64,000 nt of DNA from Bacteroidia bacterium (GTDB lineage: Bacteria > Bacteroidota > Bacteroidia > AKYH767-A > OLB10). Position 1 is the stretch's first letter. Every line of letters starts with the position of its first letter. The position numbers were made by a program, and so were the translations under genes. Shown here in pieces: positions 7,397 through 16,211 of the stretch. Location: assembly GCA_016788165.1 (NCBI GenBank), contig JAEUTH010000008.1, positions 1 through 64,000 on the forward strand, written 5' to 3'. Below the pieces are notes generated by a model. That model saw only the letters and a program-made list of their open reading frames with translations. It searched no databases and had not been told where the DNA came from.

Positions 7397-8956
7397 ATGA
7401 AAAAACTACAATTACCTATTGCACTTTTATCTGCATTAGCTTTAAACGCAACCATTGCCAATGCGCAGTGGACAGAGGACGCATCATCTGTTTATTTAAC
7501 CAATGGAACTAAAAATGTTGGTATTGGTACCGTAGCGCCCGCGTTTGTTTTAGATATACAACGTGCCGGCAATGCCAGTATGTCGTTTAAGTCAACTACG
7601 GGTACAGCCAATATGATTTTAGACAGAGCTAACAATACAGCAACTGCCTCGGTAAGTTATCGTACCAACGGTGCACCAACATTTCAAACAGGTACTGTGG
7701 GTACCGATAATTTTGTGATTAGAAACATATTTTTAGGAGCGCCTGCCTTTTGCGTAGTACAATCTAACAACAATGTTGGTATTGCTACCAATACACCTTC
7801 TGCTTCGTTTTCGGTAAACAACAAGTTATTGGTTGATGCCGTAAACGGTGATATGAGTTTCAGCGACCAATTGGGTTCGATAACATTTCCGGCTGTTAGT
7901 GGTGCTGCAGATGCCATGATAAATATGTTTGCCAGTGGAATTGGTAATGGTGACAGGATGGTTATTGCGCATTCGCCAGGTTTTTCTACCTATGGTTTGC
8001 AATACCAGGATGCTACAGATAAGTTTAATTTTATCGGTAATGGCAGCAATGTATTAACTGCCGATTTAGCTAACTTGCGCGTAGGTATTGGTACCAATGC
8101 ACCAACTACCAAATTACATGTAGTTGGCGCATCAACATTAGCAGGTAATACTGCGGTTACAGGTACATTAAATGTATCGGGTGCAACCACTATTGGAGGC
8201 ATATTGGATGTTAACGGAGACACAATTCGTTTTGGTTCTGTTGAGCGCTTAATTGATGGCGGTGCAAACACCATAGCAACCAATTCAACTTTCAGACCTG
8301 AAACCGATTTGGGCGCAAATTTAGGATCAACTATCTATCGTTGGAACAATGTTTTTGCAGGTAATTCGGTTTCTATCGGTGGCACAAGTACTGTTTTACC
8401 ATTGCATGTTGATGGTGGTACAGATGTAGGCTTAGCCAGTGGTGGCTATGCATGCTTTGGTGCTACAACTGCCGAAAACGTAACAATTGATAACAACGAA
8501 ATTATGGCACGTAACAATGGTGCAGCATCGTCTTTGTTCGTGCAACACAGTGGTGGCAATACCGTAATTAATGCAAATGGTGGTGCTGTTTGCATTGGTA
8601 TAGGCACGCCTGCTACCGGTTACTTAGTTTCTGTTGATGGCAAGCTGATTGCAGAAGAAGTACGTGTTGAGTTATCGGGCAACTGGCCTGACTATGTATT
8701 TAGCAACGATTACAAAATGTTGAGTATTGAAGAGTTGGAAAATCATATTGCAACTTACAATCATTTGCCCAATGTACCATCGGCAGCCGAAGTAGCAGCA
8801 GACGGAATAATGCTTGGCGAAATGCAAACCAAAACCATGGAAAAAGTTGAAGAAAACGCTTTATACATTATCGAGTTAAATAATAAACTAAAAGCTCAGG
8901 ACCAACTTATTCAAAAACTATTGAAAGAAGTTGAAGCATTAAAAAACGATAAGTAA
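7397..8956 (+). CDS. Exported repeat protein with C-terminal coiled coil
   Basis: The 519-residue protein begins with a signal peptide (cleavage near ANAQW, residue 24). Its body repeats the motif 'NVGIGT..P...L.V' (about residues 40, 126, 227) seen in many Bacteroidota surface proteins built of beta-strand repeats like phage tail fibres. The last 90 residues hold 'EELENHIATYNHLPNVPSA', 'LGEMQTKTMEKVEENALYI' and a heptad-rich helix. This block recurs at the end of such proteins and resembles the trimerising coiled coil of S74-type chaperone domains. There is no T9SS sorting domain, so the export route past the inner membrane is unclear. It is followed 42 bases later by the M4 protease gene. 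Function is not known; adhesion or structural use is a guess. Confidence 0.8.
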   Translation: MKKLQLPIALLSALALNATIANAQWTEDASSVYLTNGTKNVGIGTVAPAFVLDIQRAGNASMSFKSTTGTANMILDRANNTATASVSYRTNGAPTFQTGTVGTDNFVIRNIFLGAPAFCVVQSNNNVGIATNTPSASFSVNNKLLVDAVNGDMSFSDQLGSITFPAVSGAADAMINMFASGIGNGDRMVIAHSPGFSTYGLQYQDATDKFNFIGNGSNVLTADLANLRVGIGTNAPTTKLHVVGASTLAGNTAVTGTLNVSGATTIGGILDVNGDTIRFGSVERLIDGGANTIATNSTFRPETDLGANLGSTIYRWNNVFAGNSVSIGGTSTVLPLHVDGGTDVGLASGGYACFGATTAENVTIDNNEIMARNNGAASSLFVQHSGGNTVINANGGAVCIGIGTPATGYLVSVDGKLIAEEVRVELSGNWPDYVFSNDYKMLSIEELENHIATYNHLPNVPSAAEVAADGIMLGEMQTKTMEKVEENALYIIELNNKLKAQDQLIQKLLKEVEALKNDK

Positions 8957-8998
8957 TTTTTTCATACACATAATGTTTAACTGCTAAAAACAAAAGCT

Positions 8999-11269
8999 AT
9001 GAAAAGAAAACTAAAAATATACGGTGCCTTAAAGCCTATAGGCTTAGCACTAATGGGATGGTCTTTATGTACAGCCGCTTTAGCGCAAAGCGTAAATCCA
9101 TTACTGCAAAGCATTGTAAAGCCAAGCAGCACACAACACTGGATTACGTTTAACGAAGCCGGTTCAAACTTAAATGCCAACCGCTTGTTTGATGAATATA
9201 AAGCCGGTTTTGGCTTAACTGCTGCCGATGAAATGAAACTCGATCAAACCAAAAGCGATGAAATTGGCATGCAGCATTACAACTTTAAGCAAAGGCATCA
9301 AGGCTATGAAGTAATGTTTGGCACATTTAAGGTGCATCAGGCAGCCGATGGCAAATTAACTTCGGCAAACGGCCGTATCATTACCAACATCAGAAACCAG
9401 GCATCGGCAGTGTTAACCGAAACACAAGCCTTGCAAAAAGCATTAGCATTTATGGGTGCCAAAAAGTATTTGTGGCAAAACGATGCGTTGGAAAACGAAT
9501 TAAAACGTACCGAAGAAAACAGCCAGGCTACTTATTTTCCTAAGGGCGAATTACAATACACACCCAACAATTTTGACGGTACATTTAAAGGCGAAGACTA
9601 TCGCTTAGGCTGGACGTTTAAAATTTACACTGACGACAGAGAGGTGTCCGCTAAATTTGTTGCTATTGATGCCTTAACAGGTAATGTAAACTACTATCAC
9701 GATATTTCAATGAGTTGTGTTACCGGTAGTGGTACAACAGCCTGGCAAGGTTCCAGAACTTTACATACACGCTTAAGCGGTGGTACCCATCAATCGCATA
9801 ACGACTGCCAAACAACTGATTTGATTGTGTACAACTGTAATGGTAATGGCGCAACCAATACATATTACACCGATGCAAACAATGTCTGGACAGCTACAAC
9901 ACAACAAAGTGCTGCACAAGCACAGTTTGGTATTGAAGGTACTTACGACTATTTTAATGGTGTACATGCGCGTCAAAGTTGGAATGGAAGCAGCGGTGAT
10001 ATGATTGCCTATAACAATGCATTTGCCGGTAGCAATAATGCTTGCTGGGGTTGTACCGGTAATTCTACTATTTATTATGCGGGCAATACCAGTGCTTCAA
10101 CTGACGATTGGAATACGGTGGATATTATGGGCCACGAATTTACACACGGTGTTACACAGGATGAAGCCGGACTTATTTATAATAAAGAGTCGGGCGCATT
10201 AAACGAATCGTTTAGTGATATTTTTGGTGATATGGTTGAAAGTTATACACTTTCAAATAACGACTGGTTAGTAGGAGCCGACAGGGGCGCTATACGTAGT
10301 TTTATTAGTCCAAACACTTATGGCGATCCGGATACATACAATGGCACCAATTATAAAACCACTGTAGGTTGTACCCCAAGCAGCGGTAACGATCAGTGTG
10401 GCGTACACTCGAACAGCAGTATTCAAAATCACATGTTTTATTTATTGTCAAATGGTGGCAGTGGTACAACTGATTTTGGTGTAGCATACAATGTGAGTGG
10501 TATTACGCGCTTTACAGCGCGTGATATTGGCTATCGCGCCTTGGTTTTCTATTTAAGCGGTAGCGATGGTTTTATTGATGCACGCGAAGCCTGGTTACGT
10601 GCTGCATTTGATTTGTATGGAGGCTGCTCTAATGAAATTATTCAGGTGGGTAATGCATGGCGTGCTGTAGGTGTTGAGTCGCAATCGGCACAATACAATG
10701 TAAATGCATGCGGCACTTACCCTGCGGCAGGTACTTACCGTCAAGCCATTCATCAACTAAGTGTTGCCAATGGTTGCGCAACAAATATTACGGCAAGTGC
10801 AACTACGGTTTACTTTAGTGCAACAGATAGAGTAGTGTTGTATCCGGGATTTAATGCAGTATCGGGCAGTAAATTTTATGCCTACATCGAACCTTGTGCT
10901 ATTTCATTGTACAAAAATGCCTTGGCTGATAACAGAAGTGATGCTGAAAAGGGTTTGGTGGCCGACTTGCAAAACGCACCTGATTTATCGAATGGGCGCA
11001 TAGGTACTGAAGCAACAGCAATTAATGTTGCACCTAATCCATTTAACAATGAAGTAACCGTTCAATTACAATTAAAGGAATCAGGTATGGTAACCGTAGC
11101 AATATACGATGCATTGGGTAATTTAATTTCAACCATTAAACCCAATGAAATGCTTGCAGCCGGAAGGCAGCAAATAAAATACGATAGCCACCATTTGGCT
11201 AAAGGCATTTATTTAATGCACGTAATTATTGATGGCGAAACATCGGTTAGGAAAATTGTAAAAATGTAA
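8999..11269 (+). CDS. M4 (thermolysin) family zinc metallopeptidase, T9SS cargo
   Basis: This 756-residue secreted protease has a signal peptide (cleavage near ALAQS, 30), an N-terminal FTP/PepSY-type propeptide (about 50-215), and the M4 catalytic domain. The zinc site is H379-E380-F-T-H383 with the third ligand E403 in GALNESFSD, exactly 20 residues after H383 as in thermolysin. The proton-donor histidine lies in CGVHSNSSIQNH. A module 'VLYPGFNAVSGSKFYAYIE' follows, which recurs in Bacteroidota secreted proteins. It ends with a type A T9SS sorting domain (about 675-756: APNPFNNEV, IYDALGNLIS, LAKGIYLMHV, a basic end). It therefore acts outside the cell on proteins or peptides. A strong terminator follows. 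Confidence 0.96.
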   Translation: MKRKLKIYGALKPIGLALMGWSLCTAALAQSVNPLLQSIVKPSSTQHWITFNEAGSNLNANRLFDEYKAGFGLTAADEMKLDQTKSDEIGMQHYNFKQRHQGYEVMFGTFKVHQAADGKLTSANGRIITNIRNQASAVLTETQALQKALAFMGAKKYLWQNDALENELKRTEENSQATYFPKGELQYTPNNFDGTFKGEDYRLGWTFKIYTDDREVSAKFVAIDALTGNVNYYHDISMSCVTGSGTTAWQGSRTLHTRLSGGTHQSHNDCQTTDLIVYNCNGNGATNTYYTDANNVWTATTQQSAAQAQFGIEGTYDYFNGVHARQSWNGSSGDMIAYNNAFAGSNNACWGCTGNSTIYYAGNTSASTDDWNTVDIMGHEFTHGVTQDEAGLIYNKESGALNESFSDIFGDMVESYTLSNNDWLVGADRGAIRSFISPNTYGDPDTYNGTNYKTTVGCTPSSGNDQCGVHSNSSIQNHMFYLLSNGGSGTTDFGVAYNVSGITRFTARDIGYRALVFYLSGSDGFIDAREAWLRAAFDLYGGCSNEIIQVGNAWRAVGVESQSAQYNVNACGTYPAAGTYRQAIHQLSVANGCATNITASATTVYFSATDRVVLYPGFNAVSGSKFYAYIEPCAISLYKNALADNRSDAEKGLVADLQNAPDLSNGRIGTEATAINVAPNPFNNEVTVQLQLKESGMVTVAIYDALGNLISTIKPNEMLAAGRQQIKYDSHHLAKGIYLMHVIIDGETSVRKIVKM

Positions 11270-11292
11270 GTTTAAATTGACAATTATTTTGA

Positions 11293-11329
11293 AACAGAGG
11301 CACTCATAACTGAGGCCTCTGTTTTTTTT
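11293..11329 (+). terminator. Rho-independent terminator after the M4 peptidase
   Basis: A perfect 9-bp stem (AACAGAGGC at 11293-11301 with GCCTCTGTT at 11315-11323) followed by a run of eight T ends the plus-strand unit 24 bases after the stop codon. The next gene is convergent. Confidence 0.9.
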
Positions 11330-11370
11330 GTCCCTAGCGTATAAATAGCAATCTGTAAAATTCAAATTAC

Positions 11371-12741
11371 TTACAATCCATATTCGCTTAACAAATAAAC
11401 CATTGCAGCCATAGTTGCCGCACCTAACTGTAATTCGCGTTTGTTGACTTTGTCAAAGGTGTCGGCTGCGGTATGGTGTAAGGTAAAGTACCGTTGCGAG
11501 TCGGGGCTTAAACCCATAAGTACTTTACAGTTACCGGCAAGGTGGCCAACATCGGCACCACTTCCATAGCCATCCCATGAGTAAATATTGTATGGTGTAA
11601 ATAAATTTTGCCAACTTCTAATTTTGGCAATAGCCAAACTATCGCCTTCGAAACTAAAGCCACGGGGCACAAAACCACCGGCATCCGATTCGATGGCTGC
11701 TATATGATTTTCGTTTTTAAGTTTGGCTTCTGATGCATATTTAGCGCCACCACGGCCACCATTTTCTTCATTCATAAAAAGCACACATCGTATGGTGCGC
11801 TTGGGCTTAATATTTAATGTCTTAAATATTTGTAACACTTCCATACATTGTACCACACCTGCTCCATCATCATGGGCGCCCTGGCCATTATCCCATGCAT
11901 CTAAATGACCTCCGACCACAATAATTTCGTCAGGAAATTCACTGCCTTGTATTTCACCAATTACATTAAACGAACTGGTATCGGGCAATTGCACACAATT
12001 TTGTGTAAACGAAAATTTTACCTGCGGCATACCACGCAACTTTAATTGCTGACTTAATAAATCGGCATGAATTGTACTTATGGCACAGGCAGGTATTTTA
12101 TTTACTGAATCCTTGTAACTCATACTGCCAGTATGCGGAAATGCGTCAACACTACTGGCTGCACTTCGAACCACAACGCCAACAGCACCATAAGGTGCAG
12201 CCCTAAATGCACCGGCCCAACGGGGTTCAACGGCAGCGCCATAGGCTTCAAATGTGTTTATGTGTGTTTGATTCCAAGGCATATTGTAAAACACAATTTT
12301 ATTTTTGAGTGCATTTTTTTCGCCTAATTGCTTCAACTCATCCCAACTGTTTATTTCAACCACTTCGGCTGTTAATCCACCTTTGGGTGTTGCAATGCTG
12401 CCACCTAAAGCGCAAATGTTTACTTCGGTTTTTTTATCACCTTTAATTAAAAATGCTTTTTCGGCTGCACCACGCTTCCAGTAAGGTACCATACAAAGTT
12501 GTTTATAAACAGCATCAGGTTTTATGGTGTTTAAAGTTGTTTCGGCCCATTTTACCGCCTTGGCTGCTTCGGCCGAACCGCTTAACCGTCCACCAATTCT
12601 GGTGGCTAAAAACTCAAGCCAGTCGTAACCTTTACCGGCAGTTAACGATTGTGTATAAATGCTTCTGATTATGGCTGAGTCTGATTGTGCCTGAACCTGC
12701 AAAACAGAAAATAAAACCAATATAGCTGATAGCTTTCGCAT
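11371..12741 (-). CDS. M28 family zinc peptidase, exported (carboxypeptidase Q-like)
   Basis: The 456-residue protein has a signal peptide (cleavage near VQAQS, 19), a PA-type insert (about 100-250) and an M28 catalytic domain with two zinc ions. Ligands and catalytic residues are visible: H279 and D281 in GGHLDAW, the bridging aspartate in HDDGAG (D291), EE (325-326) in FMNEENGG, a later aspartate in ESDAGG and a histidine near the end in LHHTAAD. The layout with a PA domain matches carboxypeptidase Q/plasma glutamate carboxypeptidase relatives that clip dipeptides or N-terminal residues. It lacks a T9SS sorting domain, so it is likely periplasmic. It starts 26 bases after gpsA and is probably co-transcribed with it. 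Confidence 0.92.
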   Translation of the reverse strand: MRKLSAILVLFSVLQVQAQSDSAIIRSIYTQSLTAGKGYDWLEFLATRIGGRLSGSAEAAKAVKWAETTLNTIKPDAVYKQLCMVPYWKRGAAEKAFLIKGDKKTEVNICALGGSIATPKGGLTAEVVEINSWDELKQLGEKNALKNKIVFYNMPWNQTHINTFEAYGAAVEPRWAGAFRAAPYGAVGVVVRSAASSVDAFPHTGSMSYKDSVNKIPACAISTIHADLLSQQLKLRGMPQVKFSFTQNCVQLPDTSSFNVIGEIQGSEFPDEIIVVGGHLDAWDNGQGAHDDGAGVVQCMEVLQIFKTLNIKPKRTIRCVLFMNEENGGRGGAKYASEAKLKNENHIAAIESDAGGFVPRGFSFEGDSLAIAKIRSWQNLFTPYNIYSWDGYGSGADVGHLAGNCKVLMGLSPDSQRYFTLHHTAADTFDKVNKRELQLGAATMAAMVYLLSEYGL

Positions 12742-12767
12742 GTTGTTCTATTATTAAATATTTAAGT

Positions 12768-13760
12768 CTAATTAAGTTGATCGGTTAATAATTTTATTTC
12801 GACTGCCGGAGCCATTTTTTCATAGCATATACGATACACAGCTTTGCAAATGGGTAAATGGGCCTGTGCCTGGCGGTTAATTTCGTCAATGCACTTAGCA
12901 GCAAAATAACCTTCGGCAATCATATTCATTTCTAACTGTGCTACTTTTACGCTATACCCTTTACCCAACATATTACCAAACATGCGATTGCGCGAAAATT
13001 TTGAATAGGCAGTTACCAATAAGTCGCCCAGGTAAGCACTGTCATTAATATCACGTTTTACGGGATGAACAACGTCTATAAACCGCTTAATCTCGCGACA
13101 GGCATTAGAAATTAATACTGCCTGAAAGTTATCGCCATAATTTAAGGCATGGCAAATACCACTTGCAATGGCCATAATGTTTTTCATAACGGCACTATAC
13201 TCCGTGCCATAAATATCATCACTTTGCGTAATGCGTAAGTACCTGCATTGCATTAACTGTTGCAGGTTTTGATTGAGGTTTTCGTTTTGCGATGCAACGG
13301 TTAAATAACTTAGGCGCTCTAAAGCAATTTCCTCGGCATGGCATGGGCCGGTTATTACAGCAATTTGATTGTAAGGTATTTGTAACAGTTGGTGTAAATA
13401 CTCGCCTACAATTAAGTTGTGTTGTGGTACGATACCTTTTATACCCGACACAATAATTTTACCTTTAAGCAATGACAAATCAATTGAAGCTAAAGTTTCG
13501 GCAACAAATGCCGATGGTATTGCCAATACAATAATATTACTGGCAGCAACCGCTTCAGTTAAGTTTGCGGTAACGTGTACTTTACTGATATCTATTTGCG
13601 CATCGGTTAAATAGGTTGGGTTATGACCATATTTTTTAATAAAACTTACAGTATATTCATTACGCAACCACCAAAAAATATGGGTCGCATTATTCGAAAA
13701 TATTTTAACCAGGGCTGTTGCAAAACTGCCACCTCCAATAACGGTAACGGATGTATGCAT
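12768..13760 (-). CDS. gpsA: Glycerol-3-phosphate dehydrogenase [NAD(P)+]
   Basis: GpsA reduces dihydroxyacetone phosphate to sn-glycerol-3-phosphate for phospholipid synthesis. The 330-residue protein opens with the nucleotide-binding loop VIGGGSFATAL (7-17), has the family sequences WWLRNE and SGIKGI, GPCHAEEI, the catalytic lysine region in EYSAVMKNI, and a C-terminal substrate-binding domain with the 'LGDLLVTAYSKFSRNR' block that corresponds to the usual GDLxxTCxSxxSRN. It is the first gene of a two-gene minus-strand unit with the M28 peptidase. The upstream space of 449 bases is shared with the divergent haem-binding gene. Confidence 0.95.
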   Translation of the reverse strand: MHTSVTVIGGGSFATALVKIFSNNATHIFWWLRNEYTVSFIKKYGHNPTYLTDAQIDISKVHVTANLTEAVAASNIIVLAIPSAFVAETLASIDLSLLKGKIIVSGIKGIVPQHNLIVGEYLHQLLQIPYNQIAVITGPCHAEEIALERLSYLTVASQNENLNQNLQQLMQCRYLRITQSDDIYGTEYSAVMKNIMAIASGICHALNYGDNFQAVLISNACREIKRFIDVVHPVKRDINDSAYLGDLLVTAYSKFSRNRMFGNMLGKGYSVKVAQLEMNMIAEGYFAAKCIDEINRQAQAHLPICKAVYRICYEKMAPAVEIKLLTDQLN

Positions 13761-14209
13761 GAAGTGAATTTAAATGATGTGGCTAAGTTATAAATAGGCA
13801 ATTGGCATCAAACAATCAATTCGTTTTAAAATGGCAATTTGAAACAGTAATTGAATTTACTATTGAGATTTATAGTTGTGTTTGACCCCTAAGAAACCAA
13901 GTCGCTATGTGCTTATTGAATTAAATTGTATTATAGAAATTTATTGCTTACCGCAGTTGTGAATAGATGATAGGTAAGTAATTTTTGTACTGCAAACATC
14001 CCAGCAATTTTTTAAACCGGTTAGCTTATTGCAATTGAGCTTTAGAGCTAATGCAAGTTGCTTTGTGTTTGCTCGAAACAGTTATTTAAGCATACTCCGT
14101 TTAAGATTAACGTCAAACGCTACCGGGTTAGTGTAGTTAAAAACAACCATCAATTTTTATGTAATGCTAATTATATCTTCGACCGATTAAAAAATCTTTA
14201 AGCTGTAAA
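13761..14209. other. 449-base divergent intergenic region
   Basis: This AT-rich space separates the divergent starts of gpsA and the haem-binding protein gene and must hold both promoters. I found no exact TAnnTTTG box on either strand. The closest for the plus strand is TATCTTCG at about 14173-14180, one base off. No open reading frame of note, strong hairpin or repeat was seen. Confidence 0.5.
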
Positions 14210-14653
14210 ATGAAACAAAAAATTATTTTAAGTCTTTTATTACTGTTTGTTGTAATCCAGTTTTTCCAGCCAAGCCAACACAACAATACCACGGAGGCTA
14301 CGCAATCATTTGCCGACAATGTGCCTGTGGGCAATATTTTAAAAAAGGCCTGCAACGATTGTCATAGCAACTATACCCATTATCCCTGGTATAGTAAAGT
14401 GCAACCTGCAGGTTGGTATTTGCAAAACCATGTAAACGAAGGCAGGTCGGAACTTAATTTCGATTCGCTGTTAAGTTACACTGCCAAAAGACAAGACCAT
14501 AAATTAGAAGAAATTATAGAAGTACTTGAACTTGGTGAAATGCCTTTAAGTAGTTACACTTTACTGCACCCCGAAGCAAAATTAGATTCAGCCGAAAAAC
14601 AAATTTTAATGAATTGGGCAAAAGAGATGCGTATAAAGCTTAATTACCAATAG
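14210..14653 (+). CDS. Haem-binding domain protein, membrane-anchored
   Basis: The 147-residue protein has an N-terminal hydrophobic segment (3-20) and a haem-binding domain of the type seen in Bacteroidota periplasmic cytochrome-like proteins. It shows the CxxCH motif CNDCH (48-52) followed by the family blocks SNYTHYPWYSKVQP and LQNHVNEGRSELNF. The family is found near peroxidases, c-type cytochromes or thiol oxidoreductases, and its role is not well settled. It stands alone, divergent from gpsA and followed by a hairpin that serves the opposite-strand tRNA. Covalent haem attachment through C48 and C51 is inferred. Confidence 0.88.
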   Translation: MKQKIILSLLLLFVVIQFFQPSQHNNTTEATQSFADNVPVGNILKKACNDCHSNYTHYPWYSKVQPAGWYLQNHVNEGRSELNFDSLLSYTAKRQDHKLEEIIEVLELGEMPLSSYTLLHPEAKLDSAEKQILMNWAKEMRIKLNYQ

Positions 14654-14661
14654 AAATATAC

Positions 14662-14690
14662 AAAAAAAGCAGCATAAAATATGCTGCTTT
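14662..14690 (-). terminator. Rho-independent terminator downstream of tRNA-Val
   Basis: A perfect 10-bp stem (AAAGCAGCAT at 14666-14675 with ATGCTGCTTT at 14681-14690) has a five-base loop. Read on the minus strand it starts 7 bases after the tRNA and ends in seven U (the A run at 14662-14668). It may also stop transcription from the plus-strand haem-binding gene, though its T run on that side is short. Confidence 0.85.
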
Positions 14691-14696
14691 CTGATG

Positions 14697-14771
14697 TGGG
14701 AGCTACTGGATTCGAACCAGTGACCCTCTGCTTGTAAGGCAGATGCTCTGAACCAACTGAGCTAAGCTCCC
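14697..14771 (-). tRNA. tRNA-Val (anticodon UAC)
   Basis: The minus-strand 75-mer folds as a full cloverleaf: a 7-bp acceptor stem GGGAGCU/AGCUCCC, a D arm GCUC...GAGC, an anticodon stem UCUGC/GCAGA with loop CUUACAA, and a T arm ACUGG-UUCGAAU-CCAGU. The anticodon UAC reads valine GUA/GUG codons. The discriminator base is A and CCA is not encoded. It lies 89 bases after folC and is followed by a terminator. Confidence 0.96.
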
Positions 14772-14860
14772 ATAAACAAAGGTTTTTTGTAAGCCTTTTT
14801 TGTTTGGGGCTGCAAATATATACATGCAGGTATTAGTTCCAAATTTTAAACTAAAATATT

Positions 14861-16153
14861 TTAAAGTGCTTCGGCCACTGTAAATGTACTGCCTCCAACA
14901 AAAATAAAATCGTTTGGTGTGGCAGCTTGTTTTGCTGCTTTTAATGCAGCCTTTACGCTTGCATAAGTTTTGCCAATTAAATTATTTGCAAAACCGAGTT
15001 CTTGAAGTGCTTTAGCCGGCAATGCCCTTGGTAATTTGGCTGCACAATAATAATAGGTAGCCTGGTTAGGTAAGCGTTTTAAAATGTGCGATACATCTTT
15101 GTCGGCTACAATGCCAATAACTATATGCAGTTTTTTGTATTTAATTGATTCCATGTTTTTAAGCACATAGGTAATGCCGTCAACATTATGGCCGGTGTCG
15201 CAAATTATTAACGGTTTGGTTTGGATGGTTTGCCAGCGTCCCATTAGTCCAGTAGTTTTTACCACCGTTTTTAACCCGTTTCTTATGGCTATTTCATTAA
15301 TATTAAAATTACTTTGCAGCTTTGCAACAGCAGCTAATACAGTTGTTACATTTTCTAACTGATAAGTGCCGGTTAAATCTAAGGCAAGTTTTTTATAGCG
15401 TAAATTTTTGCCGGCTGTTATGTTTACAAACTGTAAGCCATTGCGCAAGGATAAAAGATCGGCATGCAGTATTTTAGATGCAAAGTTTATGGGCGCATTT
15501 TCTGATTTTGCTTTCAGTTTGAATACAGGTGCTGTACTGTTTTGATATTTGCCAATTACTACCGGAGTTTTGCTTTTAATTATCCCGGCTTTTTCAGAAG
15601 CAATTTCAGGTAGCGTATTGCCAAGCAAAGCCATGTGGTCATAACCAATATTGGTAATTACGCTAAGCAAGGGTGTAATAACATTTGTAGAATCTAAACG
15701 ACCACCTAAACCGGTTTCAATAACAGCAATATCAATTTGTTGATTTCTGAAATAGTCAAAACATAAGCCTACAGTCCATTCGAAGAATGATGGCTGAATT
15801 TTTTCGAAATCAGCTTTGTATGTTTCAACAAAGTCAATTACATATTTTTTTGAAATGGGTTTGCCATTAATTTTAATGCGCTCTCTGAAATCTTTTAAAT
15901 GTGGCGATGTATATAGCCCAACCTTGTAACCGGCATGTTGTAATATAGAAGCCAGCATGTGCGATGTACTTCCTTTGCCATTAGTGCCTGCTACGTGTAT
16001 GCTTTTAAAACCTTGTTGGGGCTGATTTAATAGTTGCATCAGCGCATGGGTGTTATTTAAATTAGCCTTGTAAGCCGCTGCACCAATGCGATGAAACATA
16101 GGCAACTGTTTAAATAAATAATCAATGGTTGTTTTATATGCTGATGCCTGCAT
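14861..16153 (-). CDS. folC: Folylpolyglutamate synthase / dihydrofolate synthase
   Basis: FolC adds glutamate to dihydropteroate and then to folates, using ATP. The 430-residue Mur-ligase-type protein shows the P-loop GTNGKGS (56-62), the family block ETGLGGRLDSTNVI, the GYDHMALLG histidine region and the DTGHNVDG motif of the C-terminal domain. It lies 58 bases after tonB in the same direction, so it may be read from the exbB-exbD-tonB transcript, with tRNA-Val behind it. The starting ATG at 16153 gives the usual N-terminus (YLFKQLPMFHRIG). Confidence 0.95.
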   Translation of the reverse strand: MQASAYKTTIDYLFKQLPMFHRIGAAAYKANLNNTHALMQLLNQPQQGFKSIHVAGTNGKGSTSHMLASILQHAGYKVGLYTSPHLKDFRERIKINGKPISKKYVIDFVETYKADFEKIQPSFFEWTVGLCFDYFRNQQIDIAVIETGLGGRLDSTNVITPLLSVITNIGYDHMALLGNTLPEIASEKAGIIKSKTPVVIGKYQNSTAPVFKLKAKSENAPINFASKILHADLLSLRNGLQFVNITAGKNLRYKKLALDLTGTYQLENVTTVLAAVAKLQSNFNINEIAIRNGLKTVVKTTGLMGRWQTIQTKPLIICDTGHNVDGITYVLKNMESIKYKKLHIVIGIVADKDVSHILKRLPNQATYYYCAAKLPRALPAKALQELGFANNLIGKTYASVKAALKAAKQAATPNDFIFVGGSTFTVAEAL

Positions 16154-16211
16154 GATACATTTAAAATGAATAGCGGATTATAGCAATAAATCAAAGTTTG
16201 TTTTCGAAAAG

